NCBI GenBank assembly: GCA_003245835.1
Contig: QKCC01000194.1
Coordinates: 1-35,237, forward strand
DNA: 35,237 nt
DNA from: Spirochaetales bacterium
Lineage (GTDB): Bacteria > Spirochaetota > Spirochaetia > UBA9216
Reading direction: 5' to 3'
Every line of letters begins with the position of its first letter. Within the stretch, counting starts at the first letter, position 1. This document shows positions 26,305-33,943 of this stretch, piece after piece. A model generated the notes under the pieces. It saw nothing but the letters and a program-made list of their open reading frames with translations. It had not been told where the DNA came from and did no database searches. The position numbers were made by a program, and so were the translations under genes.

Positions 26305-26670
26305 ATGCTGATGTATGAAGAATTATCAAATAAAATTGTGGGTGCGTTTTTCAGGGTTCACAATGAACTGGGGCCGGGGCTGCTTGAGTCCTGTTATCAT
26401 AATGCTTTGTATTTTGAGTTTAAAGAGCTGGGGTTAAATGCTGTTTATAATGCTGCTTTCAGTGTTAAATACCGAAATGAGGTTGTTGGTGAGTTCTTTG
26501 CTGATTTGGCTGTTGAGGGCAAGGTTATTATAGAAATCAAGTCGGTTAACGCACTGGCACCGGCACATGAGGCACAGCTGATTAATTATCTTAAAATCTC
26601 AAAATGCAGGGTCGGCTACCTGGTCAACTTCCATGGCTCAAGGGCTGTGTTTAAGCGGTATATGGTTTGA
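26305..26670 (+). CDS. GxxExxY protein (PDDEXK_3 family), copy A
   Basis: 121 residues. The name motif is visible as GPGLLESCY (G-x-x-E-x-x-Y, about 23-31), followed by a nuclease-like core GEFFADLAVEGKVIIEIKSV with Asp and E-x-K, matching a PD-(D/E)XK-type fold. Family function is unknown; nuclease activity is inferred from the fold. Copy B at 31883-32248 is the same length and about 73% identical by hand alignment, in the opposite orientation. The Shine-Dalgarno GGAGG is masked by a hairpin. The methyltransferase-HNH gene follows after 46 bases in the same direction and may be co-transcribed. Confidence 0.9.
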   Translation: MLMYEELSNKIVGAFFRVHNELGPGLLESCYHNALYFEFKELGLNAVYNAAFSVKYRNEVVGEFFADLAVEGKVIIEIKSVNALAPAHEAQLINYLKISKCRVGYLVNFHGSRAVFKRYMV

Positions 26671-26716
26671 AAATTTAACAGCCGTTTTCATGTAAATATG
26701 GTAAGATTTTATCAGC

Positions 26717-28426
26717 ATGGAATATAATTTAAGAAACGAGGATAGTTTCACCGATTTTAAAACAGCTCATTATTATTCCACAAAAGCTGCAGCGCTTGCT
26801 GAAGAGTACGCCAAAGGGAGTCCCGGATATACAAGATTCTCACCGAAAAGCTCAGATAAAAGACTGAGACTTCTTGATATAGGATGCGGAAGCGGACGAG
26901 ACCTTGCAGAGTTTCAGTCAGCAGGTTTTGATGTTATCGGCACTGACATTTCAGAAAACATGCTTGCTGCGGCAGCTGAGAAATATCCTTCAATTGAAGA
27001 CAACCTTTTTAACACTGGCCTTCCTGACTTGCCGGGGATAGAAGGAACATATGATGTAATATTATGTTCCGGAGTAATTCAGCACATTGAGACGCAGCAC
27101 CTGTATGAGAGTTTCAGAAAAATGTCATCTCTACTCAATGAGAACGGAGTACTTATATTCAGCTTTCCCATTGATTACCCGGGAATAGATCCTGACACAA
27201 ACCGGGACAGCAATGAGCGTCTATTAATTATAAGACCCGGGGAGAAATACCAGTTTCTGATTGAACGCCAGGGATTAAAGAATATTTCCATAGAAAAACA
27301 AAATGACCCCCTGAAACGTAATGGAATAAACTGGGCTATCCACGTATATAAAAAAGAAACTCTTGATTTGATTTCGCCTTTATACAAGATAGATTCTGTA
27401 CTGAGAGAAGACTCCAAAAATACAACATACAAATTCGCGCTGCTGCGGGCCCTTTCTGATATTGCATCTTATTCTTACAATGCTGCTGAATGGTACAGGG
27501 ACGGGACTATTGGTGTCGACGCGGACAGGATCGCATTTAAATGGATCGAATATTTCTGGCCGATTATATCAGCACCATCACCAATCCTTCAGGGTACTAA
27601 TAAAACTGATATTGCATTCAGGCCGTATCTGAAGGAACTTACAGATTCTTTCGGAGGGCTCAAAGGACAGGCTATATTTCAGTCTGACTATTCAAGAAAT
27701 AACGTATCTGATTACCAAAAGCAGTTAATTAAAACAACTATAACCTCAATAAAAAGGGTTATTATCGAAGGTCCGATAAAGTATTCAGGCAACAGTAAAA
27801 CCGGCAAACTTTTCGATCATCAAAAAGGGAAAATCATCATTCCAGCCGATATCTGGAAAGAGTTTGCTCTAATGGGTCAGTGGATTGAAGATTCAATCAT
27901 TTTGAGGTGGGCAGATTTCACCGCGAACATCACATCCAACCAGAGTTCCGGGATCAAACTTTCATATGTGCTCGACCTGCTGTTGACCTCGATAGAACTT
28001 AAACGTGATACAAAACTGGCAGGCAATATAATCAGCGAAATAAACCACCCGATTGAATGTGTTTGGTCAGGACAAACCGTCAGGGAGTTTGACATAGATC
28101 ACGCGCTCCCTTTCTCTGTCTGGAGAAATAACGATCTATGGAATCTGTTTCCTGCAGATAAAAAAGTTAACAATCAGAAAAGAGATAAATTCCCAACAAT
28201 CGGCCTTATCAATAATTCCAGAAATAGAATCTACAACTACTGGGATATTTACTACGAATCACAACCGGTAATTTTCCTTAACCAGGCATCAGATTTCTGC
28301 GGTGAAAAGTTCACCGGATTCAGCAAAAATACCAGGGAGCTACTCTTTTCCGCATTTTCAGAAACTATTGATTCAGCGGCGCTGCAAAGAGGTGCCGAGC
28401 GGTGGGAGATTGTTCAAATAAAGTAA
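26717..28426 (+). CDS. Fusion of SAM-dependent methyltransferase and HNH endonuclease
   Basis: 569 residues, two parts. Residues about 15-215 are a class I methyltransferase: motif I LLDIGCGSG (52-60), the acidic end of strand 2 in VIGTDIS (73-79), ILCSGVIQHIE for motif IV/V, and the post-motif SSLLNENGVLIFSFP. Residues about 225-500 form an HNH nuclease with the metal-site pattern DIDHALPFSVWRNNDLWNLFP (Asp461, His462, Asn476) and NNQKRDKFP. The order TYKFALLRALSDIA and KWIEYFWPII before HNH is typical of stand-alone HNH proteins. The motif-IV region is small-molecule/protein type (no DPPY or PCQ), so a DNA methylase is not proven. There is no good ribosome-binding site. The stop codon directly abuts the stop of the convergent helicase gene. 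Its place between the GxxExxY genes suggests a defence or conflict role (inference). Confidence 0.85.
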   Translation: MEYNLRNEDSFTDFKTAHYYSTKAAALAEEYAKGSPGYTRFSPKSSDKRLRLLDIGCGSGRDLAEFQSAGFDVIGTDISENMLAAAAEKYPSIEDNLFNTGLPDLPGIEGTYDVILCSGVIQHIETQHLYESFRKMSSLLNENGVLIFSFPIDYPGIDPDTNRDSNERLLIIRPGEKYQFLIERQGLKNISIEKQNDPLKRNGINWAIHVYKKETLDLISPLYKIDSVLREDSKNTTYKFALLRALSDIASYSYNAAEWYRDGTIGVDADRIAFKWIEYFWPIISAPSPILQGTNKTDIAFRPYLKELTDSFGGLKGQAIFQSDYSRNNVSDYQKQLIKTTITSIKRVIIEGPIKYSGNSKTGKLFDHQKGKIIIPADIWKEFALMGQWIEDSIILRWADFTANITSNQSSGIKLSYVLDLLLTSIELKRDTKLAGNIISEINHPIECVWSGQTVREFDIDHALPFSVWRNNDLWNLFPADKKVNNQKRDKFPTIGLINNSRNRIYNYWDIYYESQPVIFLNQASDFCGEKFTGFSKNTRELLFSAFSETIDSAALQRGAERWEIVQIK

Positions 28427-31351
28427 TCACCCCTCCATAATGTATTCATATAAATCTTCTCTTACAGGGGTCTCAAGATGATATGTAATCTCAACCGCAG
28501 TTTTTCCGGCTTCTTCCATCAAAAATTCCTGTGCTTCTCCCGATGGAGTTATACGACCTAAGTAATAGAATTCTTTTGATGTTTTATCATCTTTATTTTT
28601 TCTAATAAACAGTTCCATACGAATACCCAAATCTGTCGAGTTCAACGCTGTTTCAACATCATTGGACGCTAATGATCTTCCTGATTTGGATATTCCTATA
28701 ATTTTTGACTGACTTAAAAAGCGATCTTCATATTTAATGGAAGATCCTATATCAGCTGACTTATGGTAGTTAATAAACACTGGATAGGTTTTTGATTTTT
28801 CATCATATTTATAACCTCCTATATTTAGTGATACTTCTCCTCTTTCCCATTCTAATAAACGACATACATCTTCGTAGGAATATTTTTTATACATGCAAAA
28901 TGAAGTATTCATATACCTGTCACTATAGTATTTTTTATTTCTATGAAGGCCATATTCAATTAATTCTATTAAATGTTCCCGAAATGATACATTTTCTATA
29001 TGTTCCAAGAACCTTTTTGCCGGGTGTTCATCTTCCAAAAAAATTGCAGCTTTGAAAGTATTTTTACTTAGACCTGTTGCAAATTCGTTGGTTAATACAT
29101 TCGATACATTTTTTAATGTTATATCTGTAATATTTATTCCGTATTCCTGTTTTAGGATCTGCCCTAAGTTTTCTAACGGACGACTATCACCATGAAGGAT
29201 TGCTTTTAATGCAAGAAGTTCGTGAGGTCGTTTACCAATTGCTAATTTCTTTGAAATGAATTTAATGATTTCGTCTTTTTCCTCATCAAAACGTAATTTG
29301 TATTGCTTTTCATATTTAATTAAAAATTCATGGTATGAACCGATTGTCCCATTAAATAGCACTTCCAAATCTATCGAATCGTGAGTTTCAAAATCCATAA
29401 GTTTGGGTATCCGCCCGAGTCGATCTTTCAAGTTTTTGTAGCTCTCTCTTATAAATGCCACGCTTTTAAAGTTAACATCATCGATAGCTTCAAAAATCTT
29501 TTTTCTTGCAACATCATCAAAGTTAATGGTCGAACAACCGGGGATCACTCTAGCGCCTTCGACTGTATAACGCCGAATCGTATCTTTGTTATAGCTTCGA
29601 TCATCTGAAAGTGCCATAGGTATCATAAAATTATTCTTGTAATTACCAATAAAATCAAGAATTATTACGAACTCTTTATCTTTATATTTTCTCAACCCTC
29701 TTCCTAGTTGTTGGACAAAAATAATCGCCGACTGGGTTGGCCTTAACATCACGATTTGATTTAGTGATGGGATATCAACACCTTCATTAAAAATGTCCAC
29801 AGTAAAAATATAATCCAAGCGCTTATAATCATCAGTAGATTCCAATCGTTCAATCATATTTTCTCTTTTATCCTGATCATCTTTTCCAGAAAGTGCGACA
29901 GTCCTATATCCTTTCTGATTAAATTTATCCGAAAGAGCCTCCGCTTCTTTGTTACTTGAACAAAAAATCAAACCACGCACACGGTCGCCTTGATAACCAT
30001 AAAAATCTATCTTCTCGAAGATATTCTTTAACCGTTCTTCAGAGACCAGATGATTGAACCCTGTTGCATCGTCAATCACCTTACCATCCACTTGAATTTC
30101 CGATATACCGAAATAGTGAAATGGGCAAAGCATATTTTCTTCCATAGCTTCTTGAAGCCGGATCTCATATGCAATATTAAAATCAAAATCAGAACAAATA
30201 TTATGGTCATCGGTTCTTTCCGGCGTAGCTGTCATTCCCAATAAAAATTCAGCCGTAAAGTAATCTAATATTCGTTGATATGATTCAGCTCCGACACGAT
30301 GACTTTCATCAATAATAATGTAATTGAAGCAATCCGGTTCAAATTGCTCTATTACTGATTTCTTTGACATGGTTTGCACAGTTGAAAAAAGGAAATCTGC
30401 ATCCAGATCACTATAAGAACCAGTTAATTTTCCAGTGCGAAGATTTTGACCAATTACATCTTTAAAACTTGCAATAGATTGATTAAGCAGCTGTTCTCGG
30501 TGGGCCAAAAATAGCATACGCTTAGGTTGACATCTCTTTACATCGAAGGCAGCTAAGTAGGTTTTCCCAGTGCCAGTAGCTGATACCAATAGTGACTTTT
30601 TTTCTCCGGATAGCCTAATCTGTTCTATGCCTTTTAATGCCCTTACCTGCATTGTATTAGGCATAACTTGCTGAAAAGAATACACATTGTCATTGTGATT
30701 TTGAGTTTCACTATCTGCAGCAATTCTTCCCCAAAAATCTTCTATGCTTTTTAGTTGATTTTGTTTTTTATAAAGCTCTTCGTAAACATGCAACCAGTCT
30801 TCAGAAACAGGCGTAGCACTCTGAAATGTTTCTTCAAATTCTTTAAGAGTATCATGAACAATCGAACCTTCCTTCATTGACGAAACTTTAAGGTTCCACT
30901 CTTTATTAAAGCCCAATGCATCCTGAGTCAAATTGCTGCTACCAACAATCAAACTGAAAACATCCTCTTTTTCAAAAATATATCCTTTGGCGTGGTGATT
31001 ACCATCTGTAACAATTCTTAAATCAATATTCGAAAAAGATAACAGGCGCCTTAACGCTTTTGGATTTGTGAAGTTTAAATATTGAGAAGCAATGATCCGA
31101 CCTTGCACATTTCTTTCTTCCAGTTCTTTCAAGGCATCCAACAATACTGTTACACCGCTTTCCGTTATGAACGCAACTGAAAAAAAGAAAGCATCACATT
31201 GACGCAGCTCCTTGAGTAAACTAACTAATACTTTTTGACCTTTTTTAGCATCATTTATGAGCAGCTTCGGCTGATACTGTTCTGATGAAAGTGCTTCATA
31301 GTCAAAAAATCCTGTATGAATACTTTCTTGTAATGCTCGATTCTGCTCCAT
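28427..31351 (-). CDS. PLD-nuclease / SF2 helicase / DUF3427 protein
   Basis: 974 residues. Residues about 30-195: phospholipase-D-like nuclease with one HxK motif (His120, Lys122) and GSSN at 138-141, as in HKD helicase fusions. Residues about 225-560: superfamily 2 helicase with Walker A ATGTGKT (258-264), DESH (348-351), TAT (374-376) and QLGRGLR (548-554). Residues about 600-974: DUF3427-type C-terminus (YPVFINYHKSADIGSSIKYEDRFLS and YYLGRITPS regions). Family members are frequent in bacterial defence islands. The NUDIX gene ends 16 bases upstream, so both share an operon. No strong Shine-Dalgarno sequence. Sampled stretches are far richer in A+T than the sugar operons, suggesting transfer. 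Function is not established; nucleic-acid unwinding and cleavage is the inference. Confidence 0.9.
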   Translation of the reverse strand: MEQNRALQESIHTGFFDYEALSSEQYQPKLLINDAKKGQKVLVSLLKELRQCDAFFFSVAFITESGVTVLLDALKELEERNVQGRIIASQYLNFTNPKALRRLLSFSNIDLRIVTDGNHHAKGYIFEKEDVFSLIVGSSNLTQDALGFNKEWNLKVSSMKEGSIVHDTLKEFEETFQSATPVSEDWLHVYEELYKKQNQLKSIEDFWGRIAADSETQNHNDNVYSFQQVMPNTMQVRALKGIEQIRLSGEKKSLLVSATGTGKTYLAAFDVKRCQPKRMLFLAHREQLLNQSIASFKDVIGQNLRTGKLTGSYSDLDADFLFSTVQTMSKKSVIEQFEPDCFNYIIIDESHRVGAESYQRILDYFTAEFLLGMTATPERTDDHNICSDFDFNIAYEIRLQEAMEENMLCPFHYFGISEIQVDGKVIDDATGFNHLVSEERLKNIFEKIDFYGYQGDRVRGLIFCSSNKEAEALSDKFNQKGYRTVALSGKDDQDKRENMIERLESTDDYKRLDYIFTVDIFNEGVDIPSLNQIVMLRPTQSAIIFVQQLGRGLRKYKDKEFVIILDFIGNYKNNFMIPMALSDDRSYNKDTIRRYTVEGARVIPGCSTINFDDVARKKIFEAIDDVNFKSVAFIRESYKNLKDRLGRIPKLMDFETHDSIDLEVLFNGTIGSYHEFLIKYEKQYKLRFDEEKDEIIKFISKKLAIGKRPHELLALKAILHGDSRPLENLGQILKQEYGINITDITLKNVSNVLTNEFATGLSKNTFKAAIFLEDEHPAKRFLEHIENVSFREHLIELIEYGLHRNKKYYSDRYMNTSFCMYKKYSYEDVCRLLEWERGEVSLNIGGYKYDEKSKTYPVFINYHKSADIGSSIKYEDRFLSQSKIIGISKSGRSLASNDVETALNSTDLGIRMELFIRKNKDDKTSKEFYYLGRITPSGEAQEFLMEEAGKTAVEITYHLETPVREDLYEYIMEG

Positions 31352-31367
31352 GACTTTCTAAACTCTG

Positions 31368-31772
31368 TTATATTTCTATTGTCATTAATTTTTTCATGAT
31401 TGGAATATCAGCTTCTGCCCAGTCTAGGGAATCTAGCTCCTCTATTCCTAACCATACATGATGTTTATGTTCTCTCATAACGAATTCACGATCTTCTACT
31501 GGTAGCATATAGCTGTGCATATCGATAGAAAAATCAGGATATTCATGATTTACTGTCATGAAAAAATTGTCTTCAGTTACATTAATTTGTAGATCCATTT
31601 CTTCTTGGAGTTCTCTAGAAAGAGCTTCTTCATAAGACTCTCCGGCTTCGACCTTCCCTCCTGGAAATTCATATTTATATGATGTGTATTCAAATTTCCC
31701 CGGGCCCCGTTGCATACAGAGAACTTTACTATTGTTAGTTATTATTGCTGCTGTTACAGTGTAGTGCTTCAT
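31368..31772 (-). CDS. NUDIX hydrolase (MutT-like)
   Basis: 134 residues. The Nudix box starts at Gly39: GKVEAGE, then seven residues, then RELQEEMDL (Arg53, Glu54, Glu57, Glu58). The usual Gly near the end of the box is Asp60. The N-terminal VTAAIITNNSKVLCMQR is a MutT-like (8-oxo-dGTP/CTP pyrophosphohydrolase) start. It would hydrolyse a nucleoside diphosphate-linked substrate in the cytosol. It is the first gene of the operon with the PLD-helicase. Upstream lie a TATAAT box and two palindromes. NUDIX enzymes next to DUF3427 helicases may process a modified nucleotide made or removed during conflict; that is inference. Confidence 0.9.
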   Translation of the reverse strand: MKHYTVTAAIITNNSKVLCMQRGPGKFEYTSYKYEFPGGKVEAGESYEEALSRELQEEMDLQINVTEDNFFMTVNHEYPDFSIDMHSYMLPVEDREFVMREHKHHVWLGIEELDSLDWAEADIPIMKKLMTIEI

Positions 31773-31810
31773 TAGTTATTTTCTCACCCCTCGTCATTTA
31801 GTCCATAAAA

Positions 31811-31820
31811 AATGATCATT
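31811..31820. repeat. 10-base palindrome between promoter and NUDIX start
   Basis: AATGATCATT is a perfect palindrome lying downstream of the TATAAT box and about 40 bases before the NUDIX start codon. Position fits an operator, but short AT-rich palindromes also arise by chance. Confidence 0.3.
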
Positions 31821-31828
31821 CTTTAGAA

Positions 31829-31834
31829 ATTATA
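31829..31834 (-). promoter_or_regulatory. -10 box of the NUDIX-helicase operon
   Basis: A perfect TATAAT on the minus strand, about 57 bases before the NUDIX ATG. The -35 position 17 bases upstream (ATGTAT) is poor and falls inside the palindrome at 31852-31870, which suggests a regulated promoter. Confidence 0.5.
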
Positions 31835-31851
31835 ACAAAAAAAATTAAGAA

Positions 31852-31870
31852 ATACATTAAATTAATGTAT
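31852..31870. promoter_or_regulatory. Candidate operator palindrome at the NUDIX-helicase promoter
   Basis: Perfect 9-base arms ATACATTAA and TTAATGTAT surround a single A. It covers the expected -35 region of the NUDIX-helicase promoter and begins 13 bases after the stop of GxxExxY gene B. No T-run follows on either strand, so an operator is more likely than a terminator. Confidence 0.5.
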
Positions 31871-31882
31871 AACACTACTAAC

Positions 31883-32248
31883 TCACACCACAAACCGCTT
31901 CCACACGACTCTTTCCCCCTGAAAATTGACCAGATAACCGACTCTGCAGCCTGAAATATGCAGATAATTCAGAAGCTGTGCTTCATGAGCTGATGAAAGC
32001 GATTTAACAGCCTTGATTTCAATAATAACTTTGCCCTCAACAGCTAAATCTGCATAGAACTCACCGACCTGCTGCCCCTTATAGAACACATTAAACGGGG
32101 CATTATAACCGACATTAAGCCCCTGCTCTTTAAGCTCAAAATACAAGGCATTGTGATAACATGACTCAAGCAGCCCCGTGCCCAGCTCTTCATGGACCCT
32201 GAGAAAACCGCCAACAATTTGATTTGATAATACTTCATACAACAGCAT
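31883..32248 (-). CDS. GxxExxY protein (PDDEXK_3 family), copy B
   Basis: 121 residues, about 73% identical to copy A and in opposite orientation. It has GTGLLESCY (the GxxExxY motif) and GEFYADLAVEGKVIIEIKAV with the Asp and E-x-K of a PD-(D/E)XK-like core; the C-terminal VGYLVNFQG is shared. Both active-site-like stretches are intact, so neither copy looks decayed. GGAGG before the ATG is locked in a perfect hairpin. The gene is upstream of and parallel to the NUDIX-helicase operon, 110 bases apart, with a separate promoter between them. Confidence 0.9.
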   Translation of the reverse strand: MLLYEVLSNQIVGGFLRVHEELGTGLLESCYHNALYFELKEQGLNVGYNAPFNVFYKGQQVGEFYADLAVEGKVIIEIKAVKSLSSAHEAQLLNYLHISGCRVGYLVNFQGERVVWKRFVV

Positions 32249-32254
32249 AACCTG

Positions 32255-32275
32255 CCTCCTTTTTTTAAAAGGAGG
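32255..32275 (-). promoter_or_regulatory. Hairpin masking the ribosome-binding site of GxxExxY gene B
   Basis: Perfect 9-base arms, CCTCCTTTT and AAAAGGAGG, around a 3-base loop. On the minus strand the GGAGG next to the ATG lies in the 3' arm, so the ribosome site is fully paired. Copy A has a different but equivalent hairpin. Confidence 0.65.
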
Positions 32276-32285
32276 ACAGACTCAC

Positions 32286-32345
32286 TTTCAGGATGCTCAA
32301 GGCCGGTCTGAAAGACCGCTTGCCCTGGCCTTGAACAGCCTGAAA
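32286..32345 (-). ncRNA. Candidate structured leader stem of GxxExxY gene B
   Basis: TTTCAGG (32286-32292) pairs with CCTGAAA (32339-32345). After two short mismatches TCAAGGCC (32297-32304) pairs with GGCCTTGA (32327-32334). Inside is a small perfect hairpin GGTCT/AGACC and, on the minus strand, GGCAAGC (32318-32324), which is also in the loop of copy A. Confidence 0.5.
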
Positions 32346-32440
32346 TGATCTGTAAAATGAAAAATCCCGGGGGCAGACAGGATGAATGAACCACTATCTT
32401 ACGTATAAAAACCACAACCTGTTACGTGTAAATTTTTCCA

Positions 32441-32640
32441 GCCTCTTCTTCCGTGTACCGCTCCCCCGCTGTGCCCCAAGTCCGTGTGACCACATATCTA
32501 TACAGCTTATGTCCGTGGCCAACTACTCTTAATTCCTAATTTTCCGCCTGTGCAGCGCGATATGTCGCTTCGCGGCTGATAGTTTAAGTCAGACTTATAG
32601 GGATTAACGCATTATCTCCACTTCGTTTCGGTGCTGCTTT
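32441..32640 (+). repeat. Dispersed intergenic repeat, copy R2
   Basis: Bases 32449-32517 match 34599-34667 with four mismatches in 69. Further shared blocks are TTAACGCA (32604-32611) and TTCGGTGCTGCTTT (32626-32639). It is also related, inverted, to R1. Confidence 0.8.
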
Positions 32641-32648
32641 AGAGCGAA

Positions 32649-33638
32649 ATGTCAAGCAAAGCGCAGTCCGTTTACCTAGGCGGTCAAATTATTGAATCAC
32701 CGGAAAAATATCCGGTTTTTAGTTATTATATGGCATTTGAGCACGACAGAAGATACAAGCGGCTGTTTTCCCAGCCCTACTTCCTGCAGAAATTACTCGA
32801 ATCGTTCGTGGCTGAGGACTTCATAACCGAACTGGATTTTTCCACACTGAAACGCTGGGATAAAAGTTATGTCGACAGTGAGTTCAAAGAAAAAGAATCA
32901 GACCTCATCTTCTCAATCGACTACAGGAATAATCCATGCTGCATCTTTCTTCTGCTCGAGTTTCAATCGACCGTCGACAAACTGATGCCTTTGAGGTTCC
33001 TCAGGTATATTCTTGAGTTCTATGAAACAAATCAAAGCCTGATGATAGACGGCAGCTACCCCCCGGTATTCCCGCTGCTGCTTTATTCAGGCGATGCAAA
33101 ATGGACCGCAGAATTCGAGATAAGCCGTCTCATCAATCCGGTAATCCCTTTAAAATACATCCCCACATTCAGCTATTATCCAATATGTGAAAATGAAATT
33201 CCCGAAAGCAGCCTGAAAAGAATTAAAAATGCCGTATCAGCCGTATTCTTTATTGAAAACTCGGACCCTCAAGGGTTAGTATACAATATAGATGAACTTT
33301 TCAGGATTATTGAAAATGAAAACCTGGAAATCGTCAATGAGTTCAGCCGCTGGTTTTATAACTACTTTGACGGCTTAGACCAAATAACCGGGAACGATGC
33401 CGTAACCCGGAAATTTAAGAACGTTCTGGAGGGAAAAACAATGTTTGCGACAAAACTTGAAGAATATAAAAAAGAGCTTCTTGCAGAAGGACGTGCAGAG
33501 GGTCTTGAGAAAGGCCTTGAGAAAGGCCGAGAGGAAGGGATTCTGGAATCAGCCAAAAAGCTCAAAACTAAAGGTTTAACTGATCAAAAGATCTCTGAGC
33601 TGCTGGATCTTGATATTGAAGAAATAAAGAAATTATAA
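32649..33638 (+). CDS. Rpn-family recombination-promoting nuclease (PD-(D/E)XK, transposase_31 type)
   Basis: 329 residues. The N-terminal AFEHDRRYKRLFSQP is the Rpn/YhgA-like signature. The nuclease core shows ESDLIF (Asp85) and LLLEFQS (Glu104, Gln106), matching D...ExQ. The C-terminus has a coiled, repeat-like AEGRAEGLEKGLEKGREEG segment and a small helix-turn-helix-like end (LTDQKISELLDLDIEEIKKL), typical of full-length members. Rpn proteins are DNA endonucleases that promote RecA-independent recombination in E. coli; defence against phage has been reported for some. The ATG at 32649 has no strong ribosome site and begins right after a repeat, so a later start near residue 28 is possible. 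The gene's 3' end cuts the brnT remnant. Confidence 0.88.
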   Translation: MSSKAQSVYLGGQIIESPEKYPVFSYYMAFEHDRRYKRLFSQPYFLQKLLESFVAEDFITELDFSTLKRWDKSYVDSEFKEKESDLIFSIDYRNNPCCIFLLLEFQSTVDKLMPLRFLRYILEFYETNQSLMIDGSYPPVFPLLLYSGDAKWTAEFEISRLINPVIPLKYIPTFSYYPICENEIPESSLKRIKNAVSAVFFIENSDPQGLVYNIDELFRIIENENLEIVNEFSRWFYNYFDGLDQITGNDAVTRKFKNVLEGKTMFATKLEEYKKELLAEGRAEGLEKGLEKGREEGILESAKKLKTKGLTDQKISELLDLDIEEIKKL

Positions 33639-33765
33639 AAATATACGGATGATCAAGAATTGCAAGATGCAGCGGATCATCAAAAACTTCCCTCGCTTCT
33701 TCGAATGAGATATTATGCTTTTTAATATTATTTCTGTTATTTTTCTCATCCCATTCGAATCGCAT
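33568..33765 (-). pseudogene. brnT: brnT toxin remnant, truncated at 3' end
   Basis: The first about 42 residues are a clear BrnT start (MRFEWDEKNNRNNIKKH, then ISFEEAREVFDDPLHLAILDHPYI). Full BrnT is about 90 residues; here homology stops near base 33640 and the frame runs antisense into the end of the Rpn gene, giving an unrelated 23-residue tail. The catalytic C-terminal half and the partner antitoxin gene brnA (normally just downstream) are both missing. BrnT is a RelE-fold ribonuclease toxin. A near-palindrome upstream (33813-33830) may be its old operator. It is almost certainly inactive. Confidence 0.8.
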
Positions 33766-33812
33766 ACAAAATCATATCACCAATATGTACAATGGCAATA
33801 CAAGCATTCTGA

Positions 33813-33830
33813 CACCTGTACATGTAGGTG
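33813..33830. repeat. Near-palindrome upstream of brnT remnant
   Basis: CACCT and AGGTG arms surround TGTACATG-like sequence, with two wobble pairs. It lies about 50 bases before the brnT start and could be the relict autoregulatory operator of the BrnTA operon. Confidence 0.35.
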
Positions 33831-33852
33831 AATACAGATTCTGTTCATCAGC

Positions 33853-33898
33853 TTCTTTTTAGAGTGACACTATAGAGATTAACGCAGCGGCTGATAAC
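33853..33898 (+). repeat. Dispersed intergenic repeat, partial copy R3
   Basis: Contains TTAACGCAGCGGC (33879-33891), identical to 34715-34727, preceded by a block like that of R2 and R4 (TCAGACnATAGGG, here diverged). It lies immediately upstream of the toxin-antitoxin promoter. Confidence 0.65.
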
Positions 33899-33908
33899 TC
33901 CATCATCC

Positions 33909-33937
33909 TTGATACCAGTCCATACATTGTGTATACT
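33909..33937 (+). promoter_or_regulatory. Promoter of the AbrB-Doc operon, predicts leaderless mRNA
   Basis: TTGATA (33909-33914), 17-base spacer, TATACT (33932-33937), then six bases to the ATG at 33944. Transcription would start at the A of that ATG, giving a leaderless message. Confidence 0.7.
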
Positions 33938-33943
33938 AAAAAC

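Larger units (their letters stand above)
32249..32648. other. 400-base intergenic region at right edge of island, repeat-rich
   Basis: No gene is seen. From left to right it holds the ribosome-site hairpin of GxxExxY gene B, its long leader stem, the inverted 25-base block (32356-32380), and the R2 repeat (about 32441-32640) running to the Rpn start codon. Confidence 0.6.

Noticed and set aside
25982-32640. Classical transposon with terminal inverted repeats
   Set aside because: The inverted similarity consists of whole genes plus leaders at about 70-80% identity rather than short exact ends; no transposase and no target-site duplication was found.
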